Of a stretch of 64,000 nt of DNA, positions 33,801-42,479 are shown piece by piece. Source of the stretch: Sphingomonas lycopersici (GTDB lineage: Bacteria > Pseudomonadota > Alphaproteobacteria > Sphingomonadales > Sphingomonadaceae); contig NZ_JANFAU010000003.1 in NCBI RefSeq assembly GCF_026130605.1, positions 1 to 64,000 of the forward strand, in the 5' to 3' direction. Under the pieces are notes generated by a model. It had not been told where the DNA came from, searched no databases, and saw only the letters and a program-made list of their open reading frames with translations. Both the position numbers and the translations under genes were made by a program. Each line of letters starts with the position of its first letter. The stretch's first letter is position 1.

Positions 33801-34644
33801 GCACCCGCGTCACCGGGGTGTCGAGCAGCGGCGGCAGCGTCTTGTCCCAGCCGTAGCGGTGAAGCCACGCCTGCCACGCCCCCGTCGGCTGCGCCTCGGG
33901 GAGCGCGCCCGGCTCCTGCTTCGCCGCGAGTTGCGCGATATTCGCCGGGGAAAGCGCGCGGTCATAGACGCGCAGCTCGTCGATATCCGATCCGCGCATG
34001 AAGCTGTAACGGCTCTGCACCTGATGCGGCGCCATGACGCGGCCGGCGAGCCCGAACTGGTCGAGCCCGGAATCGAGATCGGCCGCCTCGGCCTTGGCCG
34101 CCACTTCGCGGCCGTCGATGTAAAGCGTCACGCCCTTGGTCTCGTCCCAGGCGAAGGCGATATGGTTCCAGTCGCTCGCCGCAGGCGGGATCGGCATTCG
34201 CCAAGACACCCGGATGCGCGACAGATTGGCGTTGGTGACGAAAGCGTCGAAGCCGTGGCCGTTCCAGTCGATCCTGAGGAACGCCATGTCCCAGCTGCTG
34301 TGATCGGCGAAACCGGCGCGGAAGATGACGAACGGCACCTCCCCGACAGGCGTTCGCGCGCGCCAGAAGAAGCTCAACGTGCCGCGCGCGGCGCGCATGT
34401 TGCCCGGCGCCTGCCACGCGACATAGCCGTCGTCGGCCCAGCGCGCCGCACCGCCGATCGCGCCGTCGGGGACGATATCGACATGCGCGCGAAAATTGGG
34501 CCTGGCCTCGCCATGCGCGATCTCGGCGGTCAGATCGTGGTCGGCCGACATACGGAACAGCAGACCGGGCTGATCCGGCGTCTGCGCGCCGGCCTCCTGC
34601 GCCGCCAGCGCCGCCGCCAGCACCCAGAGGCTCGTCCTCCTCAT
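30877..34644 (-). CDS. Large exported LamG-domain protein, candidate polysaccharide-active enzyme
   Basis: The 1255-residue protein has a signal peptide (LWVLAAALAAQEAGA) and a LamG/concanavalin-type jelly roll at about 60-235 (WNHIAFAWDETKGVTLYIDG, IDELRVYDRALSP). A long middle part looks like an alpha/alpha toroid, with YGDFGGGISDDTDL and NGLGYLTTDELHAYEEG, and the C-terminus has a CARDB-like beta segment. I do not recognise an established glycoside hydrolase or lyase family. The layout, a carbohydrate-binding jelly roll plus a toroid, and its location directly behind an ExuT-like transporter suggest it attacks a uronic-acid-containing polysaccharide outside the cytoplasm. Confidence 0.75.
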   Translation of the reverse strand: MRRTSLWVLAAALAAQEAGAQTPDQPGLLFRMSADHDLTAEIAHGEARPNFRAHVDIVPDGAIGGAARWADDGYVAWQAPGNMRAARGTLSFFWRARTPVGEVPFVIFRAGFADHSSWDMAFLRIDWNGHGFDAFVTNANLSRIRVSWRMPIPPAASDWNHIAFAWDETKGVTLYIDGREVAAKAEAADLDSGLDQFGLAGRVMAPHQVQSRYSFMRGSDIDELRVYDRALSPANIAQLAAKQEPGALPEAQPTGAWQAWLHRYGWDKTLPPLLDTPVTRVRKVEFAEAKDLKQWMFKGVDGIAETTWPGVYNRSRLPGRDDYFELPDWNVYVEGGKRYDLTIPPGDRINRVELRGAAYGALTWTAEGKDGGKEKQLASRPKGVVRSISDFPAVTGGALHFTNVMQEQPIQEIWAYDIGPGAEPSGSFKLDYTIHSAMRPDLAALSDLNTFIAGRYPPEERATVVAMPTSGVKAAVGAGAAGGAGRAARAEGLAPIVHILIPASLGDAPPDQPVARAFDYGWQNIHDGLDGVAIDLPALRGSKPVALDIRVKDPLWSGRDMIDLTVTVKPGEKRTLWLDLRDRILPHDSLYLSIAASDPAFSADSLDGARIRLVFKPRAEALKEHVADRFNQVRDNWGFLVEEHTASKRMALYRRLFADITDLLRVDPDNRQARSYWADINYRPENLAPFTQPTPRRGEPLWAFRQLEDLKYVRRYVSWWIDNRQVPYGDFGGGISDDTDLTQQWPGLALMGVEPDKINASLRALSDAAYKNGMIVNGLGYLTTDELHAYEEGLNSDAERLYLNWGEPKSVERLMATVKALQGVIVTNPAGHMHFASNWYGARKIYRDPAWAWQKPYSFVMMHAPILIGLYNGNPAARGLVTGVMDGWLAHGKQDAGGHWSFPNEINWGSDKEQAGDGGGVTTPFQSGWAAWRFTGDAKYLRPMTARIAQSGPSVLAEINENAFAALPDGAALRGDLAKGASDFTRYARWDGSGDLSALETLHADAIADKARHDYMYTEGHWWSDRVDQPNEILQRERLGGIALRRNQTWPGNSVSWRFAQPGAGEDVAILMPGATRERFRVIAYNRTDQPQRATMTAWNVTAGQWRMTRIEEGKAATTGELALERSASTEVEFAPRTTTTYEFTLARAGEPVEERPDLGIGVDDVARQGGRLAVTVHSLGAKPTGGGTLTIADAAGRVVASAAIPPLDAPLDLVPRTAIVRLRVPAGATRLTATVALPGDAPEVTAMNNKVVIR

Positions 34645-34656
34645 GCTGCTATCCGG

Positions 34657-35925
34657 TCAGAGCGTATCGACACGCGCCAGCCGCGGGCTGAGCAGGTGCA
34701 CGATAGCGACCGCGATCAGATAGACGCTCCCCGCCACCGCGAAGATCGCCGCATAGCTGCCGGTGGTCTGGAGGATATAGCCGGTGAATTTGGCCATCAT
34801 CATCCCGCCGATCGCGCCGACCATCCCGCCGATCCCGACCACCGATCCCACCGCCGCGCGCGGGAACATGTCCGACGGGATTGTGTAGAGATTGGCGGAG
34901 AAGGCCTGATGCGCCGCGGTCGCCAGCCCGACGATCGCGACCGCGAGCCACAGATGCGAGACATATTGCGCGAAGAAGATCGGCGTCACCAGGATCGCAC
35001 AGGCCAGCATCGTCAGCTTGCGCGCGGCATTGGCGCTCATCCCGCGCTTCATCAGCCGCGACGACGACCAGCCGCCGGCGACGCTGCCGAGATCGGAAAT
35101 CAGATAGATCACCACCAAAGGTGGGCCGAAGCTGACCAGATCGAGATGATAGGTCTTGGCGAGGAAATCGGGGGTCCAGAAGAGGAACAGCCACCAGACC
35201 GGATCGATCAGGAACTTGCCCAGCGCATAGGCCCAGGTCTCGCGATAGCCGAGCAGCTTGAGCCAGCCGATCCTGCGGGTCGAATCCGCAGGGTCGCTCT
35301 CGATATAGGCCAGCTCCCCGGCCGAGACGCGGGTGCTTTCGCGCGGCCGGCGATAAAGCGCGATCCACGCGACGAGCCAGACGAGGCTCGCCGCGCCGGT
35401 GACGATGAACGCCATCCGCCAGCCGAAGGCGATCGTGATCATCGGGACGATCAGCGGGGTCACGATCGCGCCAACATTGGCGCCGGCGTTGAAGATCCCC
35501 GTCGCCAGCGCGCGCTCGCGCGCAGGGAACCACTCGCTCACCGCCTTGAGCCCGGCGGGGAAGTTGCCGCTCTCGCCGATGCCGAGGATGAAGCGCGCGG
35601 CGGAGAATTGGAACGCCGAATGGACGAAGCCGCACAATGTGTGCCCGATCGTCCAGATCACGAAGGCGATCGAATAGCCGATCCGCGCGCCGACCAGATC
35701 GACGATGCGGCCGAAGCTGATATAGCCGATCGCATAGGCCGCCTGGAACCAGAAGATGATGTCGGCATAGGTCATTTCGGACCAGCCGAGCTCGGCCGAG
35801 ATCGTCGGCTTGAGCACGCCGATCATCTGGCGATCGACATAATTGATCGCGGTCGCGGCGAACAGCAGCGCGCAGATCACCCAGCGATAGCGGCCCACGG
35901 CGGGCTGGACGGTCGGCGTTTCCAT
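34657..35925 (-). CDS. ExuT-like MFS hexuronate transporter
   Basis: The 422-residue protein has 12 predicted membrane segments and matches the anion:cation symporter family: TAINYVDRQMIGVLKPT at the first helix, GIGESGNFPAGLKAVSEWF in the loop, and TIPSDMFPRAAVGSVVGIGG late. Members of this group import galacturonate or glucuronate with protons. It is the second gene of the operon starting at 36773, between the FAH-superfamily hydratase gene and the LamG-domain protein. An upstream LacI-type operator at 36811 would make it uronate-inducible. Confidence 0.9.
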   Translation of the reverse strand: METPTVQPAVGRYRWVICALLFAATAINYVDRQMIGVLKPTISAELGWSEMTYADIIFWFQAAYAIGYISFGRIVDLVGARIGYSIAFVIWTIGHTLCGFVHSAFQFSAARFILGIGESGNFPAGLKAVSEWFPARERALATGIFNAGANVGAIVTPLIVPMITIAFGWRMAFIVTGAASLVWLVAWIALYRRPRESTRVSAGELAYIESDPADSTRRIGWLKLLGYRETWAYALGKFLIDPVWWLFLFWTPDFLAKTYHLDLVSFGPPLVVIYLISDLGSVAGGWSSSRLMKRGMSANAARKLTMLACAILVTPIFFAQYVSHLWLAVAIVGLATAAHQAFSANLYTIPSDMFPRAAVGSVVGIGGMVGAIGGMMMAKFTGYILQTTGSYAAIFAVAGSVYLIAVAIVHLLSPRLARVDTL

Positions 35926-35987
35926 ATCCTCTCCTCACCACCGGCTGCGCAGCCTCTTTAACCGGGCCGCGTCATGCCATCGCGCGT

Positions 35988-36773
35988 TTACTGTGCCTCG
36001 ATCGTGCAGCTTACCGAAAGCCGGTGGTCAAAGCGCGCCTCGATCCGATCGCCCACCGTCACCGGATGAACCCCGGTGACCGCGCCGGTCGAGATCCAGT
36101 CGCCCGGCGAGAGCTTGATCCCGCGCGCGGCGGCGTGGCGGAACAGGAAGCGCGCCGCGCCGATCGGGCCGTCGAGCATATCGGCGGCGATGCCCTCACC
36201 ACGTACCTCGCCGTTGACGCGCAGCGCCACCGGCCAGTGGTTGAAATCCACCGCGCGCCAGCTGTCGATCGCCGCGCCGATCACCAGGCCGTTGTTGTTG
36301 CCGAAATCGGCGATGGTGACGGTCGGGCCGAGATCGTTGATGCCGGGGAAGGGCGAACTCGCGATCTCGATCCCGATATGCACCGCGTCGATCAACGCGT
36401 GCACCTCATCGGGGGTGAAATCTTTTTGTCCTTCCGCCGGCGCGGTGCCGATGCGGAGCAGGAATTCGGCCTCGGCCGCGCCGAACCCGCCGGCGTAGAT
36501 TGGCATCGCCGGCGGCGTGGCGGCGGCGGCGAACACCTGCTGCGCGAAGATCGGTCCGGCCAGCCGATCGACGCCCTCGACCGGCGGGTTGATCCGTCCG
36601 ACCTTCCAGCCGACGACCCGCTGGCCGGCCAGCTCGATCGCGACATTCTGGATCGTATAGGCCGCGTCGAGCGTGGCGGGGATCGCACCGGGAAAGTCGG
36701 GAAGCGGGGTCGCCGTGCGCCGCGCCTCGACGAAGGCGCGTGCGATATGCGGAGTCTGGCTGTCTGACGTCAC
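35988..36773 (-). CDS. 2-keto-4-pentenoate hydratase-like protein (FAH superfamily)
   Basis: The 261-residue protein belongs to the MhpD-like branch: VVGWKVGRINPPVEG, VDAVHIGIEIASSP-like region and GDWISTGAVTG. Family members hydrate or decarboxylate short 2-keto acids using a divalent metal. In a uronate cluster it might process a 2-keto-3-deoxy acid, but that is inference. The GTG at 36773 is chosen because GGGAGAGGG lies just ahead of it. A longer reading from 36800 would run into this site. It is the first gene of the minus-strand operon. Confidence 0.82.
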   Translation of the reverse strand: MTSDSQTPHIARAFVEARRTATPLPDFPGAIPATLDAAYTIQNVAIELAGQRVVGWKVGRINPPVEGVDRLAGPIFAQQVFAAAATPPAMPIYAGGFGAAEAEFLLRIGTAPAEGQKDFTPDEVHALIDAVHIGIEIASSPFPGINDLGPTVTIADFGNNNGLVIGAAIDSWRAVDFNHWPVALRVNGEVRGEGIAADMLDGPIGAARFLFRHAAARGIKLSPGDWISTGAVTGVHPVTVGDRIEARFDHRLSVSCTIEAQ

Positions 36774-36810
36774 CCTTTTCCCTCTCCCTCGGCGGTGCAA
36801 TCGGGTTATT

Positions 36811-36824
36811 GGAAACCGGTGTCA
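36811..36824. promoter_or_regulatory. LacI-type uronate operator 1
   Basis: GGAAACCGGTGTCA lies 38-51 bases before the hydratase GTG. Its reverse complement, TGACACCGGTTTCC, matches the other four copies in this window around the invariant ACCGGT centre. TTGACA overlaps it on the minus strand and could serve as -35. Confidence 0.85.
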
Positions 36825-36848
36825 ATTGCAAGCACCTGTGGCGATCGA

Positions 36849-38270
36849 TCAGCTCAGAATATCGTCCCATCGGCGGTCGAGGATCAGCCGAACGGCGTCA
36901 ATTATCGCGAAATGATCGTCATAATTATCTGTAATATAGAGATTTATCGACGAAAGGATGCGATCGGCTGCCGTGCTGACGTCGGCGCCTTGGACGAGCT
37001 CTGCCAAGGCCGTGGCGGCAGGATCGATGATCCCGGTGTCATCACGGATACGCTCGATCACGAACGCTAGCCAGCCGGCGATCGCGCGGATAACATGCCG
37101 CGGCTTGCGCCCCCGGCGCAGCGCCTCGGCCAGCGTATCGCCGAGCCGATAGGGGATTTTCTGCGACCCGTCCTGCGCGATCTGCTCCAGCCGGTGCGCG
37201 ATCACCGGGTTGCGGAAGCGCGTCAGCACGCTCGCGGCATAGCCGGGCAGGTCCATCCCCGGCACCGGATCGATCGTCGGCACGATATCCTCGGCGATCA
37301 TCCGTTCGACGAACGTGTTCAGCGCGGGATCGCTTATCGCTTCGAACACCGTCGCATGGCCGCGCAACAGCCCGAGATAGGCAAGGGTCGAATGCGCGCC
37401 GTTGAGGATGCGCAGCTTGGCGCGCTCATAAGCCGCGACATCATCGGTCAGGATCGCGCCTACCTGCCCCAAGGCGGCGAGCGCGGGGTCGCCGATATCC
37501 TCGATCACCCATTGCACGAAGGATTCGCGCTGGACCGGCACCGCGTCGGTCAGGCCCAGCGTCTCGGCCACGTCGGCGAGCAATTGCGGGTCGCTCGCCG
37601 GGGTGATCGAATCGACCATCGTCGAGGGGACGGCGACTTCTCCGTCGATCCAGTCGGCCAGCCGGGGATCGCGCCGGCGTGCGAAGGCGACGAGCGCGGC
37701 TTTCAGCTTCACCCCATTGGCGGCGAGATTGTCGCACGGCATCGGCACGAAGGGCGCGGCGCCCGCGTCGCGCCGCGCGGCAAGCCCGGCGACGATCCAG
37801 CCGATCACGCTGCGTGGCTGCGCGGCGCGAAGATCGTGCGCGATATCGGGGTGATCGAGATCGAGCGTCCCGTCGGCCGCGAGGCAATAGCCCTTTTCGG
37901 TGACGGTGGTGGTGACCAGCCGCACTCCCGGATCGGCGAGCAGCGCGGCGGTCTCCGCGGCCTGCTGCGGGCCGAGGAAGCGCTGGTGCGCGCCGATGAT
38001 GCGCAGCGCAGGCTGAGCATCGCGCACCGCGACAGTGTACAGCCCGTCCTGCGCCGCCAATGCCTCGATCGTGCCGGAGCTGCGCAGCGACACGCCGGCG
38101 ATCCCCCAGCGCGGATCGTGATCGAGCAGGTCGTCGATATAGCTCGCTTGATGCGCGCGATGGAATGCGCCCGGGCCGAAATGGACCACGCCGATGCTCG
38201 GCGCGGCGCGATGGCGCGGCGCACGGATCGCGCCGGGGATCGCGCTCAACGTTGCGCGAGACAGCCTCAC
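36849..38270 (-). CDS. Mannitol dehydrogenase-family (UxuB-type) hexuronate reductase
   Basis: The 473-residue protein has the long-chain polyol dehydrogenase motifs VVHFGPGAFHRAHQASYIDDLL (only part quoted as GPGAFHRAH here), VTEKGY, MPCDNLAANG and LNGAHSTLAYLGLL, with the catalytic Lys expected in the latter region. Fructuronate reductases (UxuB) have this pattern. Because the upstream gene is altronate dehydratase (UxaA) and no mannonate dehydratase is present, it may act as tagaturonate reductase. GTG 38270 overlaps the uxaA stop (GTGA). An earlier ATG at 38366 lies inside uxaA and has no similarity. Confidence 0.85.
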   Translation of the reverse strand: MRLSRATLSAIPGAIRAPRHRAAPSIGVVHFGPGAFHRAHQASYIDDLLDHDPRWGIAGVSLRSSGTIEALAAQDGLYTVAVRDAQPALRIIGAHQRFLGPQQAAETAALLADPGVRLVTTTVTEKGYCLAADGTLDLDHPDIAHDLRAAQPRSVIGWIVAGLAARRDAGAAPFVPMPCDNLAANGVKLKAALVAFARRRDPRLADWIDGEVAVPSTMVDSITPASDPQLLADVAETLGLTDAVPVQRESFVQWVIEDIGDPALAALGQVGAILTDDVAAYERAKLRILNGAHSTLAYLGLLRGHATVFEAISDPALNTFVERMIAEDIVPTIDPVPGMDLPGYAASVLTRFRNPVIAHRLEQIAQDGSQKIPYRLGDTLAEALRRGRKPRHVIRAIAGWLAFVIERIRDDTGIIDPAATALAELVQGADVSTAADRILSSINLYITDNYDDHFAIIDAVRLILDRRWDDILS

Positions 38271-39733
38271 AGCGTTACCCCCCGTTTCCAGATCGCGATC
38301 TCTCGCTCGTTGTTGCGCTCCGCCGCGGTCTCCTGGCCGGACGCCGTCGCGAGCAATATATTGCATAGCGCCGCTTCGGCGGCATCGCTTCCCTCGGTCA
38401 ACACGCGGCCGGCGTCGAAATCGATCCAGTCGGGCTTGCGCATTGCGAGTGTGCTATTGGAGGCGATCTTGAGCGTCGGCACCGGAAAGCCCAGTGGGGT
38501 GCCGCGCCCGGTGGTGAACAGGATCGCGCTCGCCCCCGCCGCCGCCAACGCGGTCGAGGAGATCGCATCATTGCCCGGCGCGTCGAGCATCGTCAGCCCC
38601 GGCGCGCGCACCGCGGCGCCATAATCGATCACGTCGACGATTGCGGCGTGGCCGGCCTTCTGCACCGCGCCGAGCGACTTTTCCTCCAGCGTGGTGATCC
38701 CGCCGGCGATATTGCCGGGAGAGGGGTTTTCCGACACCGGCGCGCCGTGATCGAGGAAATAGCGTTTGAACCCGTTGACCGTCGCGACGATGCGATCGAA
38801 CACCTCGGCATCGATCGCGCGATCCATCAGCGCCTGTTCGGCGCCGAACATCTCCGGGATTTCGGTGAACACCACCCGCCCGCCGGCCGCGACGATGCGG
38901 TCGCTGATGCGCCCGACCAGCGGATTGGCGGTAAGCCCCGACAATCCGTCCGACCCGCCGCATTTCACCCCGATCACCAGATCGGCAAGCGCGCAATCCT
39001 CGCGCGTGGCGCGCGCCGCCTCCGCCAGTTCGGCGACCAGCGCGACGCCCTCGGCGACTTCATTCTCGCTCATCTGCGCGGCAAGCGTGCGGATATGGCC
39101 GCGTCGCGCGGGGGGAATTGCGTCGAGCAGGTCGGCGATCTGATTCTCCTCGCACCCCAGCCCGACGATCAGCACCCCGCCGGCATTGGGGTGCTGCGCC
39201 AGCCCGGCAAGGATCGCGCGGGTGCCGCCGAGATCGTCGCCGAGCTGCGAGCAGCCGTGCGGATGCGCGAAGGCGTGAACCCCGTCGACCGCATCGCCGA
39301 CCAGTGCGGCGGCCTGGGCGGCGATCCGCTGCGCGGTGCGCGCGACGCAGCCGACGGTCGGCAATACCCAGATTTCGTTGCGGGTCGCCACCCGCCCGTC
39401 GGCGCGGCGATAGCCCGCGAAACGCCCGGCGGACGGCGTATCGGGCATCACGGCGGCGTGTGGCATGTAACGATAGTCGAGCGTCGCCGAGAGATCGGTG
39501 GCGCAATTATGCGTGTGGACATGCGCGCCCGCGGCGATTGCCTGCGTCGCGTGACCGATCGCGCGGCCGTATTTCACGATCCGCTCGCCGGCGGCGATAT
39601 CGCGCAGCGCGACCTTGTGCCCGCGCGCGATATTCTCGCGCAGCGCCACGCCTTCGATCGTCTCTCCTGCCACCGCATCGTGCAGCAGTGTCGCCACCAT
39701 ATCCGATGCCGCAACCTTGATCGCGCTTCTCAT
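38267..39733 (-). CDS. uxaA: Altronate dehydratase
   Basis: The 488-residue protein contains the small N-terminal SAF domain (about 1-100) fused to the UxaA catalytic part, with LPTVGCVARTAQRIA, HPHGCSQLG, VIGVKCGGSDGLSGLTANP and NPSPGNIAGGITTLEEKSLG. These are the conserved Cys and His regions of iron-dependent altronate dehydratases. It converts D-altronate to 2-keto-3-deoxygluconate in galacturonate catabolism. It is followed by the UxuB-type reductase with a 4-base overlap and is divergent from the LacI regulator. An operator copy lies 19-32 bases before the ATG. Confidence 0.93.
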   Translation of the reverse strand: MRSAIKVAASDMVATLLHDAVAGETIEGVALRENIARGHKVALRDIAAGERIVKYGRAIGHATQAIAAGAHVHTHNCATDLSATLDYRYMPHAAVMPDTPSAGRFAGYRRADGRVATRNEIWVLPTVGCVARTAQRIAAQAAALVGDAVDGVHAFAHPHGCSQLGDDLGGTRAILAGLAQHPNAGGVLIVGLGCEENQIADLLDAIPPARRGHIRTLAAQMSENEVAEGVALVAELAEAARATREDCALADLVIGVKCGGSDGLSGLTANPLVGRISDRIVAAGGRVVFTEIPEMFGAEQALMDRAIDAEVFDRIVATVNGFKRYFLDHGAPVSENPSPGNIAGGITTLEEKSLGAVQKAGHAAIVDVIDYGAAVRAPGLTMLDAPGNDAISSTALAAAGASAILFTTGRGTPLGFPVPTLKIASNSTLAMRKPDWIDFDAGRVLTEGSDAAEAALCNILLATASGQETAAERNNEREIAIWKRGVTL

Positions 39734-39751
39734 GTCGTCGAAAGCCGTTTT

Positions 39752-39765
39752 GGAAACCGGTGTCA
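39752..39765. promoter_or_regulatory. LacI-type uronate operator 2, shared by uxaA and the regulator gene
   Basis: GGAAACCGGTGTCA lies between uxaA (start 39733, minus) and the LacI gene (start 39833, plus), identical in sequence to the copy at 36811. It could repress uxaA and autoregulate the regulator. Confidence 0.85.
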
Positions 39766-39832
39766 GCTATAGCCGGATGTGCTATGCTTGCAAGACTGGC
39801 GATAAAGTCGGGAGCAATCTATCACTATCGCG

Positions 39833-40861
39833 ATGCAGAAGACCGGCCAGCCGACGATCAATGACGTCGCCCGTATCGCGGGCGTCTCCAAGAAGACCGT
39901 GAGCCGCGTGATCAATCACTCGCCCTTGCTCAACGAGGAGACGCGCAAGCGGGTCGAGGAGGTGATCGCCGATCTCGGCTACATCCCCAATCCGCAGGCG
40001 CGCGCGCTGGCATTGCGCCGCAACTTCCTGATCGGGCTGGTGCATGACAATCCCAATGCGCAGACGGTGATGAACGTCCAGCAGGGGATGCTGGAGGCGC
40101 TGCACGGCACCGAATTCGAGATGGTGGTGCGCCCGGTCGATCGCGGCGCGGCGACGATGCTCGACGATCTGCGCCACTTCCTCGAGCGCCAGCGCCTGTT
40201 CGGCGTGCTGCTGATGCCGCCGGTCAGCGAGAACGATATGGTGGCGAAATTGTGCGACGATATCGGCTGTCGCTATGTCCGCATGGGATCGGCACAGCTC
40301 GATGATGCCGCGCATATGGTCGCCTCGAACGATCGTGAGGCGGTGCGCATCGCGGTCGAATATCTGGTCGAACAGGGGCATGAGCGGATCGGACTGGTCG
40401 CCGGGCCGCACGGCTTCCGCTCGGCGCGCGAGCGCCGGCTGGGGTTCGAGGATGCGCTGGGCGCGGCGGGCATCGCCTTGCCGCGCTCGCTGATCGCGGA
40501 CGGCAATTATACCTTCGAATCGGGGCTGATCGCGGCGGAGCGGCTGCTCGATCTGGTGCCGCGTCCGACCGCGATCTTCTCCTCGAACGACGAAATGGCG
40601 GCGGGGGTGATCCACGCCGCGCGGCAACGCGGGCTGGAGATTCCGCGCGACTTGTCGATCATCGGGTTCGACGATACGCCGATCGCGGCGCATGTCTGGC
40701 CACCGCTGACCACGGTGCGCTGGCCGATCGCCTCGATGGCGCGCTCGGCGGCGCTCAAGCTGATCGCGGGCGCCGAGGAGGAGGAAGTGGGGGTGGAGGA
40801 GCCGTCGCTGTTCCTTTCGACGTTGATCCGCCGCGGCTCGGTCGCGGCGCCGGGGCGGTAG
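39833..40861 (+). CDS. LacI-family regulator of uronate catabolism
   Basis: The 342-residue protein has an N-terminal helix-turn-helix (PTINDVARIAGVSKKTVSRV) and hinge helix (PNPQARALALRRN), then a periplasmic-binding-protein-like effector domain. It sits among uxaA, uxaC, kduI and kdgK and is the natural candidate to bind the five ACCGGT-centred operators. The effector would be a pathway intermediate such as 2-keto-3-deoxygluconate or a hexuronate, by analogy with UxuR/KdgR functions; this is inference. ATG 39833 is used with the HTH starting about seven residues later. Confidence 0.92.
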   Translation: MQKTGQPTINDVARIAGVSKKTVSRVINHSPLLNEETRKRVEEVIADLGYIPNPQARALALRRNFLIGLVHDNPNAQTVMNVQQGMLEALHGTEFEMVVRPVDRGAATMLDDLRHFLERQRLFGVLLMPPVSENDMVAKLCDDIGCRYVRMGSAQLDDAAHMVASNDREAVRIAVEYLVEQGHERIGLVAGPHGFRSARERRLGFEDALGAAGIALPRSLIADGNYTFESGLIAAERLLDLVPRPTAIFSSNDEMAAGVIHAARQRGLEIPRDLSIIGFDDTPIAAHVWPPLTTVRWPIASMARSAALKLIAGAEEEEVGVEEPSLFLSTLIRRGSVAAPGR

Positions 40862-40999
40862 AGCGCTTCCCGGATGCGCGCGGCCTGTGCGCTCGGGGCT
40901 CGGCCCGCGAAACCTTAATGCGCTCCCGTCTTCGCGGGGACACGGATTTTGCTGCGAACACATGAACGAGGACGGCGGAACAATGGTTGCACATCGATC

Positions 41000-41013
41000 T
41001 GACACCGGTTACC
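41000..41013. promoter_or_regulatory. LacI-type uronate operator 3, upstream of uxaC
   Basis: TGACACCGGTTACC lies 32-45 bases before the uxaC start codon. TTGCAC at 40987-40992 with a 17-base spacer to TACCGT gives a weak promoter overlapping the operator. Confidence 0.85.
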
Positions 41014-41044
41014 GTGCAAACCGCAAGTGGAGAGGAGGACGATC

Positions 41045-42460
41045 GTGAAAGCGCTGGCGCTGCACCCGGACCGGCTGTTTCCGGCCGACGCCGCAACGCG
41101 CGATATCGCGCGGGCGCTCTACGCCACGATCGCGGATGCGCCGATCGTCAGCCCGCACGGCCACACCGATCCGCGCTGGTTCGCGGACGACGCGCCGTGG
41201 ACCGACGCGACGAGCCTGCTGCTCGCCCCCGATCATTATCTCTATCGCATGCTCTACAGCCAGGGTGTGTCGCTCGACGCGCTCGGCGTGCCCGATCGCA
41301 ACGGCATGCCGGCGACCGATCCGCGCGCGGCGTGGCGGCTGTTCGCGGGCCATTATCATCTGTTTCGCGGCACACCTTCACGCTTGTGGCTCGATCATGT
41401 GTTCGCCAAGGTGTTCGGGTTCGAGGTCGCGCTCGATGCCGCCAGCGCCGATGCCTATTTCGATACGATCGGCGAAAAGCTCGCCGACGACGCCTTCCGC
41501 CCGCGCGCGTTGTTCGATCGTTTCCGTATCGACTTCCTCGCCACCACCGAAGGCGCGCACGACAGCCTCGATGCGCATCATGCGATCCGCGCCTCGGGGT
41601 GGAACGGGCGCGTCGTCACCACCTATCGCCCCGACGGGGTGATCGATGTCGAGCATGAGGCCTTTGCGCCGGCGATGGCGCGTTTCGCCGAGCTGACCGG
41701 CGAGGATGTCTACGGCTGGAAGGGCTATCTCGCCGCGCACCGCCGCCGCCGCGCCGATTTCCGCGCCGCCGGGGCGACCGCGACCGACCACGGCCATCCG
41801 ACCGCGGCGACCGCCAATCTCTCGGATCGCGAATGCGAGGCGCTGTTCGCGCGGATCGTCGGCGGCGGGTGGAGCACGGCCGATGCCGAGCTGTTCCGCG
41901 CGCAGATGCTCACCGAAATGGCGAAGATGAGCGTCGACGACGGGATGGTGATGCAGATCCACCCCGGATCCTGTCGCAACCACAATGCCGGGCTGTTCGC
42001 CAGCCACGGCCGCGACAAGGGCGCGGATATCCCGACGCGCACCGATTATGTCCACGCGCTGCGCCCGCTGCTCGACGTGGTGGGCAACGAACGCGATCTG
42101 TCGGTCATCCTCTTCACGCTCGACGAAAGCACCTATGCGCGTGAGCTTGCGCCGCTCGCGGGCCATTATCCGTGCCTCAAGCTCGGCCCGGCGTGGTGGT
42201 TCCACGACAGCCCCGAGGGGATGCGCCGCTTCCGCGAGATGACCACCGAGACCGCCGGTTTCTACAACACCGTCGGGTTCAACGACGATACCCGCGCCTT
42301 CCTCTCGATCCCGGCGCGGCACGATGTCGCGCGGCGGGTGGATTGCGCCTTCCTCGCACGGCTCGTCGCCGAGCATCGGCTGGCGGATTGGGAAGCCGCC
42401 GAACTGGCGCAGGAGCTGACCAGCGGGCTCGTGCGCCGCGCGTATCGCATTGACGACTGA
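41045..42460 (+). CDS. uxaC: Glucuronate/galacturonate isomerase
   Basis: The 471-residue protein matches UxaC throughout: [46 protein letters not shown] and the C-terminal [21 protein letters not shown]. It isomerises D-galacturonate to D-tagaturonate and D-glucuronate to D-fructuronate. The start is GTG at 41045, directly after GAGAGGAGGACGATC; the earlier GTG at 41027 would lack a ribosome-binding site. It is the first gene of the uxaC-kduI-kduD-kdgK-esterase operon, with the operator at 41000. Confidence 0.95.
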   Translation: MKALALHPDRLFPADAATRDIARALYATIADAPIVSPHGHTDPRWFADDAPWTDATSLLLAPDHYLYRMLYSQGVSLDALGVPDRNGMPATDPRAAWRLFAGHYHLFRGTPSRLWLDHVFAKVFGFEVALDAASADAYFDTIGEKLADDAFRPRALFDRFRIDFLATTEGAHDSLDAHHAIRASGWNGRVVTTYRPDGVIDVEHEAFAPAMARFAELTGEDVYGWKGYLAAHRRRRADFRAAGATATDHGHPTAATANLSDRECEALFARIVGGGWSTADAELFRAQMLTEMAKMSVDDGMVMQIHPGSCRNHNAGLFASHGRDKGADIPTRTDYVHALRPLLDVVGNERDLSVILFTLDESTYARELAPLAGHYPCLKLGPAWWFHDSPEGMRRFREMTTETAGFYNTVGFNDDTRAFLSIPARHDVARRVDCAFLARLVAEHRLADWEAAELAQELTSGLVRRAYRIDD

Positions 42461-42479
42461 TTTTCCCAGGAGTTTGACG

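Noticed and set aside
33067..35961. 964-codon plus-strand open frame opposite the LamG and ExuT genes
   Set aside because: It runs across two real genes and their intergenic gap and has no domain, so it is not a gene.
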